A program made the position numbers and the translations under genes. A stretch of 64,000 bases of DNA from Phytopseudomonas dryadis (lineage in GTDB: Bacteria > Pseudomonadota > Gammaproteobacteria > Pseudomonadales > Pseudomonadaceae): the NCBI RefSeq assembly GCF_004327355.1, contig NZ_QJUM01000017.1:1-64000 (forward strand), in the 5' to 3' direction. How positions within the stretch are numbered: position 1 is the first letter of the stretch; every line of letters begins with the position of its first letter. This document shows positions 43,553-54,055 of this stretch, piece by piece. Under the pieces are notes generated by a model. The model did not search any database. It saw only the letters and a program-made list of their open reading frames with translations, and had not been told where the DNA came from.

Positions 43553-44401
43553 GTGGTTGGTCTTTTTCCGCGACGGCGATCGTTTCAGTCCGCTCGGGCC
43601 TGCGGCTGCCTGGCAGGACGCTTGTTGTCGCTGTGCGTTCTGCTGGCGCCTTGCCTGGTCTGGGCCGAACCCTCGGTTTCCCTGCCCAGCCCCAGTGGCG
43701 GCTGGCGCTATCACGGCCTCGGCGATGGCAGCGAGAATCCCCGCGTCGCCTATCCGACTCCTCCCATCGACCGTGGCGCCCAGCGTGGCCGCAGCATGAT
43801 CGAGGGCACCCTGCACGACCTGGGGCAGGCGCGCGCGCCGCACCGGCTGGTGGTCAATGGCAATCCACTGCCGCTGTACACCGACGAGCAGGGCCGCTTC
43901 GCCCGGCCCTATGCCTTCGGTGCCGGCTCCAACAGCGTCGAACTGGTGGTGGGCGAGGGCAAGTCGCTCAAGCGTGTGCAGTTCTACGAGGCCAACAACC
44001 TGCGTACCCCCGCGCGCATACGCATCGTCCTCGGCTGGGACGATCCCAAGGCCGAGCTGGACCTGCATGTGGTCACCCCGGACGGCCAGCACGCCTTCTG
44101 GAGGCAGCCGGTGCTGAGCAACGGCGGTGGGTTGGATGTCGACAGCGTCGACGGCCCGGGTCCGGAAATGTTCACCATGACCGCGCCGCTGCAGGGCACC
44201 TACCTGATCTACGTGAACTACTGGGGCAACCTGGGCAGCGGCGGCTACAACTTCGAGGCCGGCAGCAACCAGAACGAGGTCATCACCTCGCAGATCAGCC
44301 TGATCTTCAACGAGAACACCCTGGACGAAAAGCGCGAGACCTTTCTGGTGCCCTTGCGCGCCATTGGCGAGCTGCTTTTCGTCAAGTCCTTCAATTACTG
44401 A
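43553..44401 (+). CDS. magA: MagA: exported DUF2135 protein
   Basis: A 282-residue periplasmic protein of the DUF2135/YfaP family, first gene of the mag operon (P. aeruginosa PA4492-PA4487; E. coli yfa cluster). A signal peptide (about residues 1-38) precedes the mature part. The core LGWDDPKAELDLHVVTPDGQHAF, then GPEMFTMTAPLQGTYLIYVNYWG, has the D-x-D...D-L-H pattern of a metal-binding beta-sandwich. The start is uncertain: GTG 43553 has AAGGAG 9 bases before it, while GTG 43484 gives a longer N-terminus. It is a paralogue of magF at the other end of the operon. Confidence 0.85.
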   Translation: MVGLFPRRRSFQSARACGCLAGRLLSLCVLLAPCLVWAEPSVSLPSPSGGWRYHGLGDGSENPRVAYPTPPIDRGAQRGRSMIEGTLHDLGQARAPHRLVVNGNPLPLYTDEQGRFARPYAFGAGSNSVELVVGEGKSLKRVQFYEANNLRTPARIRIVLGWDDPKAELDLHVVTPDGQHAFWRQPVLSNGGGLDVDSVDGPGPEMFTMTAPLQGTYLIYVNYWGNLGSGGYNFEAGSNQNEVITSQISLIFNENTLDEKRETFLVPLRAIGELLFVKSFNY

Positions 44402-44434
44402 TAGCCCGATGCTCGGATGAACTGGGGTCTGACC

Positions 44435-46120
44435 ATGAACCGGAATACCACTGCCGCAGCGGCCCACGACACCCTGGTTGCGCCGGGCCTGCGCGGCCTG
44501 CGCGCGCTCGCCCTGGGCTTGCTGGCCGTCGGCCTGCTCGGCGGCTGTTCGCAAGAGGCGCGTGAGCTGGGGGAGCGCAGTGAGCTGGGCCTGGACCTGC
44601 AGCGGCCCGATGCGCTGATCGAAAGCGCCTCCCTCAGCCGCCTGCCCAGGGATCTGCTGGCGGTGCCGCTGCTGCGCGACACCCTGACCGAGGACTTCGT
44701 CTTCTACTACGAGCACAACGCCGACCGCCTGGGCCTGATCGGCAGCCTGCGGCGGATCATCTACGAGCGCGACCTCAAGCTGCGGGACAACCTGCTCGAC
44801 GAGCTGCTCGACCAGCCGGCCGATGTCGCCCTGTGGCGCGGCGCCGATGGCAAGCTCAAGCACTTCCTCATGGTCATCCAGCGCGGCGGCCTGGCCCGCC
44901 TGCTCGAGCCCCTGGCCCACGTGGCCCTGGACGATCGCCAGTTGAGCCGGGCCGGTGAGTTGCGGGTCGATGGCAGCAGCGTGCCGCTGTACCGCCTCAC
45001 CTACCTGGGCGACCGCTCCCTGTTGCTGGCCAGCCATGGCGACAAGCTGCTGGTGCTGTCCTCGCCGGGCATGCTGCTGGGCGAGGACGAACTGCCGGGA
45101 CGGGATGCCACCGCCGCGGTGGAGGCGTTGCTCGACGGCGACAACCCGTTCCCCGCCCGTTTCGGCCTCAAGCGGCGCGCCCAGGAGCAGCAGCGGATTT
45201 CCCTCAGCGGCGAGTACGTCGCCCTGGGCTACCAGCGTTTCTTCCCGGCCTTCGCCGGCCTGCGCTTCGAAAAGAACGAGCAGGGCTGGCACAGCTTCCT
45301 GGCCCTGAACGAGGTCGATGACCAGCCGCGCCTGGACTTCAAGCCGATCTGGCAGGCCATGCCCATGGGCGCCAGCGCCTGCGTCGCCCTGCCGGTGGCG
45401 CCCGGCAGCGCCGAGCGCCTGCTGGCGCGGGTCGGGGCGAGCAAGGAAGTCGGCGCCGACCTGGAAAAGCGCCTCGGCAGCGCGGCGGGCCTGTGCTGGT
45501 ACGCCGACTCGCGCCTGCACTCGCCGCTGTTGGTCACCTACCTCGACGAGGCCGTCACGCCGGAGCTGGATGACGCCATCGGCGGGCTGTTCGACAGCAT
45601 GATCGGCGCCTTCGAGCCCTATGTGGAGGACGGTCGCTTCCCCCTCGACAGCCGCAGCGAGACGGACGGCCATCGCTGGCAGCGCGAGGTGGGCTCCAAT
45701 TTCGGCCAGTACCCGGCTGCGCAGAGTTCGGCCCCGGATGCCCTGGCCTCCCGCGGCTTTTTCCGGGTCAGCCTGGCGCGCCACGGCTCGACGCTGTTGT
45801 TCTCCCTGGACGATCGCCTGGTGGACAAGGCGCTGGATACCCTCGGCAAGCGCTTCCCGCCCTTGGCCGAGGTCCTGCCCAGGGACGCGCTGGTGCCGGG
45901 CTACTTCGCCCCGGACAGCCTGTCGCGGCTGCTCGAGCGGGAAACCCTGGAGAGCCTGCCGGCCAACTACGAGCCGGTGTTCCGTAATGCCGCCGACACC
46001 CACCTGCTGCCCAAGCTGCGGGCCATGGGCGGCTATGGCCAGTTCGCCCTGAGCCTGCCGGCCGATACCGCCGCCGGGGATGACTGGCAGTGGATTGCGC
46101 TGGAGTGGCGCGCACTGTGA
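44435..46120 (+). CDS. magB: MagB: DUF2138 lipoprotein
   Basis: A 561-residue DUF2138 (YfaA-like) protein. Its hydrophobic N-terminus ends in the lipobox LLGGC followed by SQEA, so it is probably a lipoprotein anchored to a membrane; the residues after Cys do not give a clear inner-membrane retention signal. The rest is soluble and periplasmic with no recognised catalytic motif. The start is ambiguous between ATG 44417 and ATG 44435; the latter has GGGG at a suitable distance. It follows magA by 33 bases and overlaps magC by 4. Confidence 0.82.
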   Translation: MNRNTTAAAAHDTLVAPGLRGLRALALGLLAVGLLGGCSQEARELGERSELGLDLQRPDALIESASLSRLPRDLLAVPLLRDTLTEDFVFYYEHNADRLGLIGSLRRIIYERDLKLRDNLLDELLDQPADVALWRGADGKLKHFLMVIQRGGLARLLEPLAHVALDDRQLSRAGELRVDGSSVPLYRLTYLGDRSLLLASHGDKLLVLSSPGMLLGEDELPGRDATAAVEALLDGDNPFPARFGLKRRAQEQQRISLSGEYVALGYQRFFPAFAGLRFEKNEQGWHSFLALNEVDDQPRLDFKPIWQAMPMGASACVALPVAPGSAERLLARVGASKEVGADLEKRLGSAAGLCWYADSRLHSPLLVTYLDEAVTPELDDAIGGLFDSMIGAFEPYVEDGRFPLDSRSETDGHRWQREVGSNFGQYPAAQSSAPDALASRGFFRVSLARHGSTLLFSLDDRLVDKALDTLGKRFPPLAEVLPRDALVPGYFAPDSLSRLLERETLESLPANYEPVFRNAADTHLLPKLRAMGGYGQFALSLPADTAAGDDWQWIALEWRAL

Positions 46121-46782
46121 GAGCCCGTTCGACGCCCGCCGTGCATCGACCCTGCGTCATGCTGACCGCCCTCCTGCTGCTGGTCTGCAGCCTGGGCCTG
46201 CGCGCCGAGCAGGCGCCGGCGCTGAACGCCGAGCAGTCCCAGGTGTTTCGCGCCTGGTTCGTGCGCATCGCCCAGGAGCAGTTGCGCCAGGGGCCGAGCC
46301 CGCGCTGGCACCAGCAGGACTGTGCCGGCCTGGTGCGCTTCGCCGCCAACGAGGCGTTGAAAGTGCACGACGGCAAATGGCTGCGCGCCAATGGCCTGTC
46401 CAACCGCTACCTGCCGCCGGAGCTGGAACTGGACGACGCCCAGCGCCGCCTGGCCCAGCAATGGCAACAGGGCGGCGGCCAGGTCGGGCCCTACGTCAAT
46501 GCGATCAAACTGATCCAGCACAACAGCCGGTTCGCCGGTCGCGACCTCAACCAGGCACGCCCCGGTGACCTGATGTTCTTCGATCAGGGCGACGAGCAAC
46601 ACCTGATGATCTGGATGGGCCGCGACATCGTCTACCACACCGGCAGCAGCACGCCCACCGACAACGGCATGCGTTCCGTCAGCCTGCAACAACTCATGAC
46701 CTGGAAGGACACCCGATGGATACCCGACGACGCCAACCCCAACTTTATCGGCATCTATCGGCTGCATTTTCTTTCGCGATGA
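46117..46782 (+). CDS. magC: MagC: DUF1175 protein with NlpC/P60-like residues
   Basis: A 221-residue exported DUF1175 (YfaT-like) protein. A signal peptide (about residues 1-30) is followed by a domain with Cys69 in [14 protein letters not shown] and His162 in [10 protein letters not shown], preceded by [11 protein letters not shown]. This Cys...His spacing and the GDLMFF strand are those of NlpC/P60 cysteine peptidases, which cut cell-wall peptides; activity is inferred. The start GTG 46117 overlaps the magB stop (GTGA), and the stop overlaps magD (ATGA). Confidence 0.82.
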   Translation: MRARSTPAVHRPCVMLTALLLLVCSLGLRAEQAPALNAEQSQVFRAWFVRIAQEQLRQGPSPRWHQQDCAGLVRFAANEALKVHDGKWLRANGLSNRYLPPELELDDAQRRLAQQWQQGGGQVGPYVNAIKLIQHNSRFAGRDLNQARPGDLMFFDQGDEQHLMIWMGRDIVYHTGSSTPTDNGMRSVSLQQLMTWKDTRWIPDDANPNFIGIYRLHFLSR

Positions 46783-49700
46783 GCACGCGCCGTCTCTGCG
46801 CCGTGGCCCTGCTGGCGCTGCTGCCCCTGGGCGTCGGCCAGGCCGGGGACGAGGTGCCGGCGAGCAACTATTCGCCCCTGGCCGGCGAGTCGTTCTTCCT
46901 CCTCGCCGACAGCAGTTTCGCCACCGACGAGGTGGCCAGGGTGCGCCTCGAGGCGCCCGGTCGTGATTACCGGCGCTACCGTATGGAAGGCTACGGCGGG
47001 GTCGACGTGCGCGTGTACCGCATCGATCAGCCGCTGGAATTCCTCAAGCGGCAGAAGAACCTGCACCGGGTGGTCGCCGAGGGCCAGTTCAAGGGCGAGG
47101 GGCTGTCCAACACCCTGGCCTACCTGTGGGACAACTGGTACCGCAAGTCGCGGCGGGTGATGCAGCGCGCCTTCTCCTACGAGTCGCGCAAGCAGGTCAC
47201 CGAAGAGGCGCCGGAGCTGAAGATGGGTCCGGCCATCGCCGCGCCGACCGAATACACCCCGCAGGTGCAGTTCGCGCCGATGAAGGGCCTGCCGCTGGTG
47301 GCCGAATTCCGCTACCCGCTGTGGGAGGCCAAGTCGATCGAGCCGCCCGAGGGCGTCGATCTGTCCGGCTCCTCGAGCCAGTTCCTCAGCGTCGCGCCGG
47401 GTAACGTCTACATTCCCCTGGGCAAGCTGGAGCCGGGCCTGTACCTGACCGAGGCGATCATCGGCAAGTACCGGGCGACCACCGTGGTCTTCGTTTCCAA
47501 CACCGTGGCGGTGAGCAAGATCGCCGGCGGCGAACTGCTGGTGTGGACCGCGCGCAAGCACGAAGGCACGCCGGTGAGCAACGCCCAGGTGCTGTGGAGC
47601 GATGGCCTGGGGGTGATGACCAGCGGCAGGACCGACGGCGAAGGCCTGCTGCGCCTGGGGCACGCCAGCCCGGAGCGTTCCTACGTGCTCGGCGAGGACG
47701 AGGAGGGCGGGGTCTTCGTTTCCGAGAACTTCTATTACGACAGCGAGATCTACGACACCAAGCTGTACGCCTTCACCGATCGCCCGCTGTACCGTCCGGG
47801 CGACTGGGTCGAAGTGAAGATCGTCGGCCGCGAGTTCAAGAACGCCCGCGAGTCGGTGGCGGCCGGTTCCGCGCCGATCAGCCTGGCCGTGCTCGACGCC
47901 AACGGCACCGAACTGCAGAGCCTGAAACTGGACTTCGACGGGCAGACCGGCAGCCACGGGCGCTTCCAGTTGCCCGACAACGCCGTGGCCGGTGGCTACG
48001 AACTGCGTTTCGCCTATCGCGACCAGCTGTACAGCAGCGCCTTCCGCGTCGCCGAGTACATCAAGCCGCACTTCGAGGTGTCGCTGGATCTGGACAAGCC
48101 GGACTTCCGCACCGGCGAAGCGGTCACCGGGGCGCTGGTGCTGCTCTACCCGGACGGCAAGCCGGTGGCGGACGCCCAGGTGCAACTGAGCCTGCGCGCC
48201 CAGCAACTGTCGATGATCGACAACGAGCTGCAGTACCTCGGGCAATTCCCGGTGGAGCTGAGCAGCACCGAGGTGCGCACCGACAGCCAGGGGCGTGCCC
48301 GCCTCGACCTGCCGGCGGCCGACAAGCCGAGCCGCTACCTGCTCAGCGTGTTCGCCAGCGACGGCGCCGCCTACCGGGTCAAGACCAGCAAGGAAATCCT
48401 CATCGAGCGCGGTGCAGCCCGCTATCGCCTGAGCGCGCCGCAGCGCTTCAGCAGCGTCGGCGAGGCAGTCGGCTTCAGCTACCGCAGCGAGGGTGACAGC
48501 GAACGGCGCCCGGCTCGTTACGACTGGGTGCGCCTGGAAGACCAGAGCACCGGCAGCGGCGAACTGGCGGCGGATGCCAAGGGCTTCGAGCTGAGTTTCC
48601 CGCGGCCCGGTACCTACAGCATCACCCTCAAGGACGACAGCGGCCTGATCCTCGGCGCCACCGGTCATTCGGTCAGCGGCGAGGGCGTCAAGGCGGTGGC
48701 CGGCACCATCGAAATCGTGCTCGACAAGAGCGAGTACGCCAGCGGCGAGGAGGCCCTGGCGCTGATCACCTTCCCGGAGCCGGTCAGCGATGCCCTGCTG
48801 ACCCTGGAGCGGGACAAGGTCGAGGCCACCGCGCTGCTGTCCAAGGGCGGCGACTGGCTGCAGCTCGAGCGCCTGTCCGACACCCAGTACCGCGCACGGA
48901 TTCCGGTCGGCGAGCGTTTCTCGCCGAACATGACCTTCTCCGCGCTGTACACCCGTGGCGGCGATTACAGCTTCCAGAATGCCGGGATCAAGGTCGCCAC
49001 GCCGCAGATCGACATCGCCATCGCCACCGACCACGAGCAGGTGCGTCCCGGCGAGATGGTCACCGTGGAGCTGACCACCCGCTTCGCCGGCAAGCCGGTG
49101 CCCGCGCGGCTGACCGTCAGTGTGGTGGACGAGATGATCTACGCCCTGCAGCCGGAAATCGCCCCGGGCATCGATCAGTTCTTCTACCACCCGCGGCGCA
49201 ACAACGTGCGCACCAGCGCCAGCCTGTCGTTCATCAGCTACGACCTGGCCCTGCCGGGCACGCCCAGTGCGCCGGGACGGGCCAACCGCAGCGAGCGCGG
49301 GGTCAAGGTGCTGGAGCGCCCGCGCCGGGAAGAGGTGGACACCGCCGCCTGGCAGCCGGACCTGCTGACGGACGCCGACGGCAAGGCGCGCTTCAGTTTC
49401 CGCATGCCCGACTCCCTCACGCGCTGGCGCATCACGGCCCGCGCGGTGAGCGCCGATGGCCAGGTCGGGCAGAAGCGCCACTTCGTGCGCTCGGAGAAGC
49501 CGCTGTACCTGAAGTGGAGCGGGCCGACCCGTTTCCGCGTCGGCGATAAGCCGGCCATGGGCCTGTTCGCCTTCAACCAGGGCAATGACGGCGCCAAGGC
49601 CGAACTGGTGACCCGTTATGCCGGCCAGGAGCAGCGCCGCGAGGTGACGCTGGCCAAGGGCATCAACTACCTGGCGCTGCCGGAGATGGCCCTGAGCGAG

Positions 49701-51308
49701 GGCGATTTCAGCGCCGAACTGCTGCAGGGCGGCGAGCAGGCGGATGCCCTGGCGGTCGACCTGCGCCTGGTCGCACAGGGCTGGCAGCAACTGCACAGCA
49801 AACGCCTCTCGGCATTCCCCGGCAGTACGCCGCTGGAGTTGCCAGCCGATGCCAGCGGCGTGCGCCTGCGCGCCGGCGGAGATCTGTTCGGCGCGGCCCT
49901 GGACGACCTGTTGAGCTACCCCTACGGCGGCGTCGAGCAGACCGCCAGCCGCCTGCTGCCGCTGAGCCTGGCCTACCCGGTGCTGGCCGCGGGCGAGCCG
50001 CGGATCAAGGATCGCCTGCGTCTGATCATGCAGAACAGCCGCCTGCGCCTGGTGCAGATGGCCGGGCCGGAAGCGACCTTCACCTGGTGGGGCGGCGACG
50101 CCGAGGGCGATGCCTTCCTCACCGCCTATGCCTACTACGCCGACTGGCACGCCAGCCGTGCCCTGGCCATCGAGTTGCCGCCCGAGCACTGGCAGCGCCC
50201 GCTCGATGTCTATGCGCGCCGGGCCCAGCAAACGCCGCTGCTGCAGCGCGCGCTGATCCTGGCTTTCGCCCGCGACATGGGGCTGCCGGTGAACACCTTG
50301 CTCGAAGGGCTGGTGTATGACCTGGATGCCGCTGGCGACGGTCAGGAGCAGGTGCTGGCGGACGCAGACAGCCTGGTCATGGCGGCGCCGGACTCGGCGC
50401 TCGGCCTGGCCCTGGCGCGGCAGCTCGGCGTCGGTCTGGCCGAGCGGGCCAGGGTGCCCGTCGGCGATGCACTGAAGGCTCGTGTGGAGCAGGACCGGGC
50501 GCCGTTGTATGACAGCGGTTCGCCGTTCGTCGAAGCCGTGGGCCTGTACCTCAATCACCCGGATCGCTACCAGGCGCAGCGCCTGCTCAGGCAAATGGCG
50601 CCGGCCCAGGCCGGTCTGGAACGGGCGCTGGCGCTGACCTGGCTGCAACCCTCGCTGGATCTCCAGGCGTCGACGGACAGCCTGGCTCCCGAAGGCGACT
50701 GGCGTGCCGGGCAGGGCGCCAGTGGCGACGCCTATTGGCAGTGGCAGGGCGCGCAGGCGCCGGAGGCCCTGGTGCTGGCCGGCGATCTCGATCAGCCGGT
50801 CGAGGTGCGCATCGACTACCAGAGCGCCCAGGCCGCGCCGAGCGCCGTGCCGCTCACCCTCAGCCGGCGCCTGTTGCGCCTGGTGCCGGGTGAAGAAGCC
50901 TTCACCTTCAGCGTGGAAGAGGTGGACAGGGACGAGATCTCCAGCGCCGACCTGTACCTCGATGAAGTGACCCTCACCTCCAGCGCCGAACACCCGTTGC
51001 GCTACGGCCTGCTGGAGGTGCCGTTGCCGCCGGGCGCCGATGTCGAGCGCACCACCTGGGGGATCAAGGTCAGCGGCCTGGCCGGCGAGGAGGCGTCGGC
51101 GCTGGAAAGGGCGCGCAGCGAGCCCGGCCAACTGAGCTACGCCGTGCCGGTGGACAGCCTGCAGGGCGAGCTGGTGTTGCGCCATCTGGTGCGTTTCTCG
51201 CAGAAGGGCCGCTTCGAGCTGCCGCCGGCGCGCTATCTGCGCCTGTATGCGCCGGGCGAGCAGGCGCTGGAGGCCGAGCCCGCGTTGCAGCAGGTGACCG
51301 TTGAGTAA
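46779..51308 (+). CDS. magD: MagD: bacterial alpha-2-macroglobulin without thioester
   Basis: A 1509-residue exported protein with the architecture of bacterial alpha-2-macroglobulins: signal peptide (about 1-22), a chain of MG domains ([21 protein letters not shown] is the MG/A2M signature), the A2M middle domain ([27 protein letters not shown], then [22 protein letters not shown]) and a C-terminal thioester-like domain. Where thioester proteins have GCxEQ, this reads YGGVEQ (Gly1051 to Gln1054), so the thioester cysteine is gone, as in the YfaS/MagD branch. It is thought to trap or bind periplasmic proteases non-covalently. It is coupled to magC and magE by overlaps. Confidence 0.93.
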   Translation: MSTRRLCAVALLALLPLGVGQAGDEVPASNYSPLAGESFFLLADSSFATDEVARVRLEAPGRDYRRYRMEGYGGVDVRVYRIDQPLEFLKRQKNLHRVVAEGQFKGEGLSNTLAYLWDNWYRKSRRVMQRAFSYESRKQVTEEAPELKMGPAIAAPTEYTPQVQFAPMKGLPLVAEFRYPLWEAKSIEPPEGVDLSGSSSQFLSVAPGNVYIPLGKLEPGLYLTEAIIGKYRATTVVFVSNTVAVSKIAGGELLVWTARKHEGTPVSNAQVLWSDGLGVMTSGRTDGEGLLRLGHASPERSYVLGEDEEGGVFVSENFYYDSEIYDTKLYAFTDRPLYRPGDWVEVKIVGREFKNARESVAAGSAPISLAVLDANGTELQSLKLDFDGQTGSHGRFQLPDNAVAGGYELRFAYRDQLYSSAFRVAEYIKPHFEVSLDLDKPDFRTGEAVTGALVLLYPDGKPVADAQVQLSLRAQQLSMIDNELQYLGQFPVELSSTEVRTDSQGRARLDLPAADKPSRYLLSVFASDGAAYRVKTSKEILIERGAARYRLSAPQRFSSVGEAVGFSYRSEGDSERRPARYDWVRLEDQSTGSGELAADAKGFELSFPRPGTYSITLKDDSGLILGATGHSVSGEGVKAVAGTIEIVLDKSEYASGEEALALITFPEPVSDALLTLERDKVEATALLSKGGDWLQLERLSDTQYRARIPVGERFSPNMTFSALYTRGGDYSFQNAGIKVATPQIDIAIATDHEQVRPGEMVTVELTTRFAGKPVPARLTVSVVDEMIYALQPEIAPGIDQFFYHPRRNNVRTSASLSFISYDLALPGTPSAPGRANRSERGVKVLERPRREEVDTAAWQPDLLTDADGKARFSFRMPDSLTRWRITARAVSADGQVGQKRHFVRSEKPLYLKWSGPTRFRVGDKPAMGLFAFNQGNDGAKAELVTRYAGQEQRREVTLAKGINYLALPEMALSEGDFSAELLQGGEQADALAVDLRLVAQGWQQLHSKRLSAFPGSTPLELPADASGVRLRAGGDLFGAALDDLLSYPYGGVEQTASRLLPLSLAYPVLAAGEPRIKDRLRLIMQNSRLRLVQMAGPEATFTWWGGDAEGDAFLTAYAYYADWHASRALAIELPPEHWQRPLDVYARRAQQTPLLQRALILAFARDMGLPVNTLLEGLVYDLDAAGDGQEQVLADADSLVMAAPDSALGLALARQLGVGLAERARVPVGDALKARVEQDRAPLYDSGSPFVEAVGLYLNHPDRYQAQRLLRQMAPAQAGLERALALTWLQPSLDLQASTDSLAPEGDWRAGQGASGDAYWQWQGAQAPEALVLAGDLDQPVEVRIDYQSAQAAPSAVPLTLSRRLLRLVPGEEAFTFSVEEVDRDEISSADLYLDEVTLTSSAEHPLRYGLLEVPLPPGADVERTTWGIKVSGLAGEEASALERARSEPGQLSYAVPVDSLQGELVLRHLVRFSQKGRFELPPARYLRLYAPGEQALEAEPALQQVTVE

Positions 51309-52956
51309 CACCCTGAGCCTGATGCTGGCGGCCCTTGCCCTGCTGCCCGGGCTGCTGCGCGCCGCCGATGCGCCACTGGCGCTGGCCTGGCCCACGGCGC
51401 AGGGCGATGAACGGGTGCTGATGAACACGCAGCAGGTGATCGGCCGCGGGCCCTTGCCGCCAGACCTGCAGGCGCCCCTGGGCAGCCTGTGGAAACTGTT
51501 CGTCTATGCCTACCTGGTCGACAACCAACTGCCGGAAAGCGGCTATCAGTGCCAGGGCCAGCTGCGTGATGAAGTCTATTGCTGCAAGACGGGGGAGCGC
51601 ATCGAGCGCGATCGTGCGCTGGTGCAATCCTGCGGCCTGTATTTCGAGCCGGACAATCTGCAGCTCGCGCATGCCGACTGGGCGCGTTACTGGCGGGCGC
51701 GGCAGGCGCCGGCCTGGCTCGGCGACCTGACACGGCTGCAGCCGCAGACCCGGGTGCCGGTCAGCCAGTTGCTCGAGCAACTGGCGCGCTTGCCGGCCCA
51801 GGACGAGGCGCGCAAGGTGCTGCTGGACGTGCCCCTCAATGCGCCGGATGCCTCGGCCCTGGGCGCGCTGGGCGGGCGCCTGCGGGTGAAGACCTGGAGC
51901 TGGCTGGCCGATGACGACCCGCAGTCGCGCCAGGGCGGTTTCGCCGGCTGGCTGGTGGACGGCACGCCGCTGTGGGTCGGCGGTTCGGGCACCAGCATGC
52001 GCATTCTCAAGGACTATGCCGAGGTGCTCGGCAGCCTGTTGCCATCACCCTGGCCGGCGGACGCCGGCAGCTGTGTCGAGGTGCGCCTGTTCGCCCGTTA
52101 TCCCGTGCACCAGGTGCGCCACTCGGGCACTGGCAGCAGCGCCGAGCCGGGGGCTCTGCGGGGACGTTACGAGGTCGAGTTCGCCAATGGCAACCGCCTG
52201 CCGATCGACAGCGATGGCGAGCTGTTTCTCGAAGGCGACGGCGAAGGGCTGCAGCTCACGGCCCATCTTTCCCGCGAAGAGTACGTGGCCCGGGTGCTGG
52301 ATCGCGAAGCCTCGGCGCAGCCGCTCGAAGCGGCCAAGGCGCTGGCGGTGAGTATCCGTACCTACCTGCTGCAGAACGCCTCGCGGCGCGGCGACTGCCT
52401 GGTCATCGACGACAGCAGTAGCAGCCAGCGCGTGGCGCCGCGCCCGGCCAGCCAGGGCGCGCGCGACATCGCCGCCTGGAGCGCCGACCTGGTGCTGGCC
52501 GGCGCCACGGTGACCTACCATGCCAGCCAGCCGGGGCCCGATCGCCTGGCCTGGTCGCAGGCGGTGGAGCAGGCCGCGGCCGGGCTGCGCTACGACGCCA
52601 TCCTGGCCCGGGCCTTCCCGCGCGCCAGCCTGAGCCGCTGGGACAAGCCCGTGGCCGCCTGCCAGCCGCTGCCGGCGGCCGAACAATGGCTGCGCAAGCA
52701 GCGCCGCGACTGGCGCCAGACCCTGGATGCCGAGCCTGGCCACGAAGAGGTCCGCCAGTTCGCCGTGTGCCAGCTGGCATCCGGCCGGCCCTATGTCGAC
52801 CGCGAGCGCCAGCGCATTTTCGTGCGTGGGCTGTTCTCCCTGCAGGACCGCCTCGACCTGACCCACGAATACCTGCACCTGGCGTTCGCCGCTCACCCCA
52901 ATGGCCAGGACGAAGACTATGTCGAACGCCTGGCCCGCCGCCTGTTACTGGAATGA
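51301..52956 (+). CDS. magE: MagE: DUF2300 protein with PBP-like and SpoIID-like parts
   Basis: A 551-residue exported DUF2300 (YfaQ-like) protein. The N-terminal half resembles a penicillin-recognising enzyme: SxxK as S62-L-W-K65 (GSLWKLF), a Ser-Cys-Gly at about 110 and KTW at 197-199 where KTG is usual. The second half has a SpoIID-like stretch ([32 protein letters not shown]), a fold linked to glycan-strand cleavage, then a Cys-containing tail. Both activities are inferred. The probable start is TTG 51301, overlapping the magD stop by 8 bases; ATG 51322 would give a signal peptide with no basic residue at its start. Confidence 0.8.
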   Translation: MSNTLSLMLAALALLPGLLRAADAPLALAWPTAQGDERVLMNTQQVIGRGPLPPDLQAPLGSLWKLFVYAYLVDNQLPESGYQCQGQLRDEVYCCKTGERIERDRALVQSCGLYFEPDNLQLAHADWARYWRARQAPAWLGDLTRLQPQTRVPVSQLLEQLARLPAQDEARKVLLDVPLNAPDASALGALGGRLRVKTWSWLADDDPQSRQGGFAGWLVDGTPLWVGGSGTSMRILKDYAEVLGSLLPSPWPADAGSCVEVRLFARYPVHQVRHSGTGSSAEPGALRGRYEVEFANGNRLPIDSDGELFLEGDGEGLQLTAHLSREEYVARVLDREASAQPLEAAKALAVSIRTYLLQNASRRGDCLVIDDSSSSQRVAPRPASQGARDIAAWSADLVLAGATVTYHASQPGPDRLAWSQAVEQAAAGLRYDAILARAFPRASLSRWDKPVAACQPLPAAEQWLRKQRRDWRQTLDAEPGHEEVRQFAVCQLASGRPYVDRERQRIFVRGLFSLQDRLDLTHEYLHLAFAAHPNGQDEDYVERLARRLLLE

Positions 52957-52960
52957 CCCC

Positions 52961-53752
52961 ATGTCCGCCATGCCCACCGTGCTCGCTTTGCTGCTCCTCG
53001 GTCTGACCCCGTTGCTGGCCTGTGCCGAGGTGCAACTCGACACCCCGCGTAGCGGCTGGCGCGAGGGCGGCGGCGCCGGCGCGCAGTTCATGCAGCAGGT
53101 CAACTACCCGGCATCCTCGGTCAACAGCTCGGCCAACCAGGCCGAGACCGCGCGGATCAAGGGCGCGATCACGGCGACCGCGAAAGCGGGGCCGGGGCGG
53201 CTGGTGGTCAACGGCGTGAGCATGCCGCTGAAGATCGGCGAGGACGGCGGCTTCGACCGGCCCTTCGTGTTTTCCGAGGGCAGCAACAATGTCGAGGTGC
53301 GCAGCCCGGATGGCCAGTGGCGGCGGGTGCAGTTCTACAACCGCGGCAGCGGCGAAACCCCGGCACGGCTGCGTGTGGTGCTGTCCTGGGACAGCGACAA
53401 CACCGACCTCGACCTGCACCTGGTGACCCCCGATGGCGGACACGTCTGGTATGGCGACCGCTCCCTGGCCAATGGCGCCGCGCTGGATGTCGACGTGACC
53501 ACCGGCTACGGCCCGGAAATGATCGCCTCGCCGACGCCGCTCAAGGGCCAGTACCTGGTCTACGTCAACTACTACGGTGGCGGTTACAGCCGCGACGAAG
53601 ATGGCAACAGCTCAGCGCAGCAGATCCTCACCACCGGGCAGATCACCCTGATCAGCGAAGAAGGCACGGTCAACGAGAAGCAGGAAAGCTTCCTGGTGCC
53701 CATGCGTACGCCGGGTGAGCTGACCCTGGTGAAGAGTTTCAGTTATCCATAG
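52961..53752 (+). CDS. magF: MagF: exported DUF2135 protein
   Basis: A 263-residue periplasmic DUF2135 protein, paralogue of MagA. The signal peptide MSAMPTVLALLLLGLTPLLA is followed by the core LSWDSDNTDLDLHLVTPDGG, GPEMIASPTPLKGQYLVYVN and the ending ESFLVPMRTPGELTLVKSFSY. The D-S-D-N-T-D-L-D-L-H run suggests calcium or other metal binding. It starts 4 bases after magE and closes the operon. A second ATG (52970) is possible. Confidence 0.86.
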   Translation: MSAMPTVLALLLLGLTPLLACAEVQLDTPRSGWREGGGAGAQFMQQVNYPASSVNSSANQAETARIKGAITATAKAGPGRLVVNGVSMPLKIGEDGGFDRPFVFSEGSNNVEVRSPDGQWRRVQFYNRGSGETPARLRVVLSWDSDNTDLDLHLVTPDGGHVWYGDRSLANGAALDVDVTTGYGPEMIASPTPLKGQYLVYVNYYGGGYSRDEDGNSSAQQILTTGQITLISEEGTVNEKQESFLVPMRTPGELTLVKSFSYP

Positions 53753-53767
53753 ATAGAAGCCGTCTCA

Positions 53768-53802
53768 GGCTTGAGGCTTGAGGCTTGAGGCTTGAGGCTT
53801 GA
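53768..53802. repeat. Five tandem GGCTTGA heptamers
   Basis: Five perfect copies directly after magF. The unit differs from the GCTTGAA array at 42094 mainly by an added G and phase. The sequence could gain or lose copies by slippage. Confidence 0.95.
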
Positions 53803-53816
53803 GGCGGTTATGAGCC

Positions 53817-54055
53817 TGTAGGATGGGTGGCAACCCATCGGCAATTGATGGGTTTCACCTGCGCGGCCCGACCCATCCTGCGCGGGATTCAAGAACTGTC
53901 GCATTTGCGTAGGAGCCGCGACCTCGCGGCGAATCGTGGCCATAGCGTGATTCTGCAGCATGGCCGCCATCGCATCGCGCCGGGGGCGACGCTCCTACTG
54001 GTGAACCCTGACTGCGAACGCTCTTGCAGGCCAGGATCAAGACGCTATCTACAGG
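53817..54055. repeat. Palindrome remnant and inverted composite repeat after magF
   Basis: A diverged GTAGGATGGGTGGCAACCC palindrome (53817-53885) is followed by a 90-bp hairpin element at 53909-53998 (GTAGGAGCCGCGACCTCGCG to GGCGACGCTCCTAC). After it comes the module GTGAACCCTGACTGCGAACG...CAGGATCAAGACG in inverse orientation relative to 2085 and 39857. The composite element is thus present here flipped. Confidence 0.8.

Noticed and set aside
43445..46003. 852-codon open frame opposite magA and magB
   Set aside because: Antisense shadow; no motif, and magA and magB have signal sequences and operon overlaps.
46755..51428. 1557-codon open frame on the strand opposite magD
   Set aside because: It is the mirror of a GC-rich gene with strong codon bias; it has no recognisable domain, while magD has clear macroglobulin signatures and coupled neighbours.
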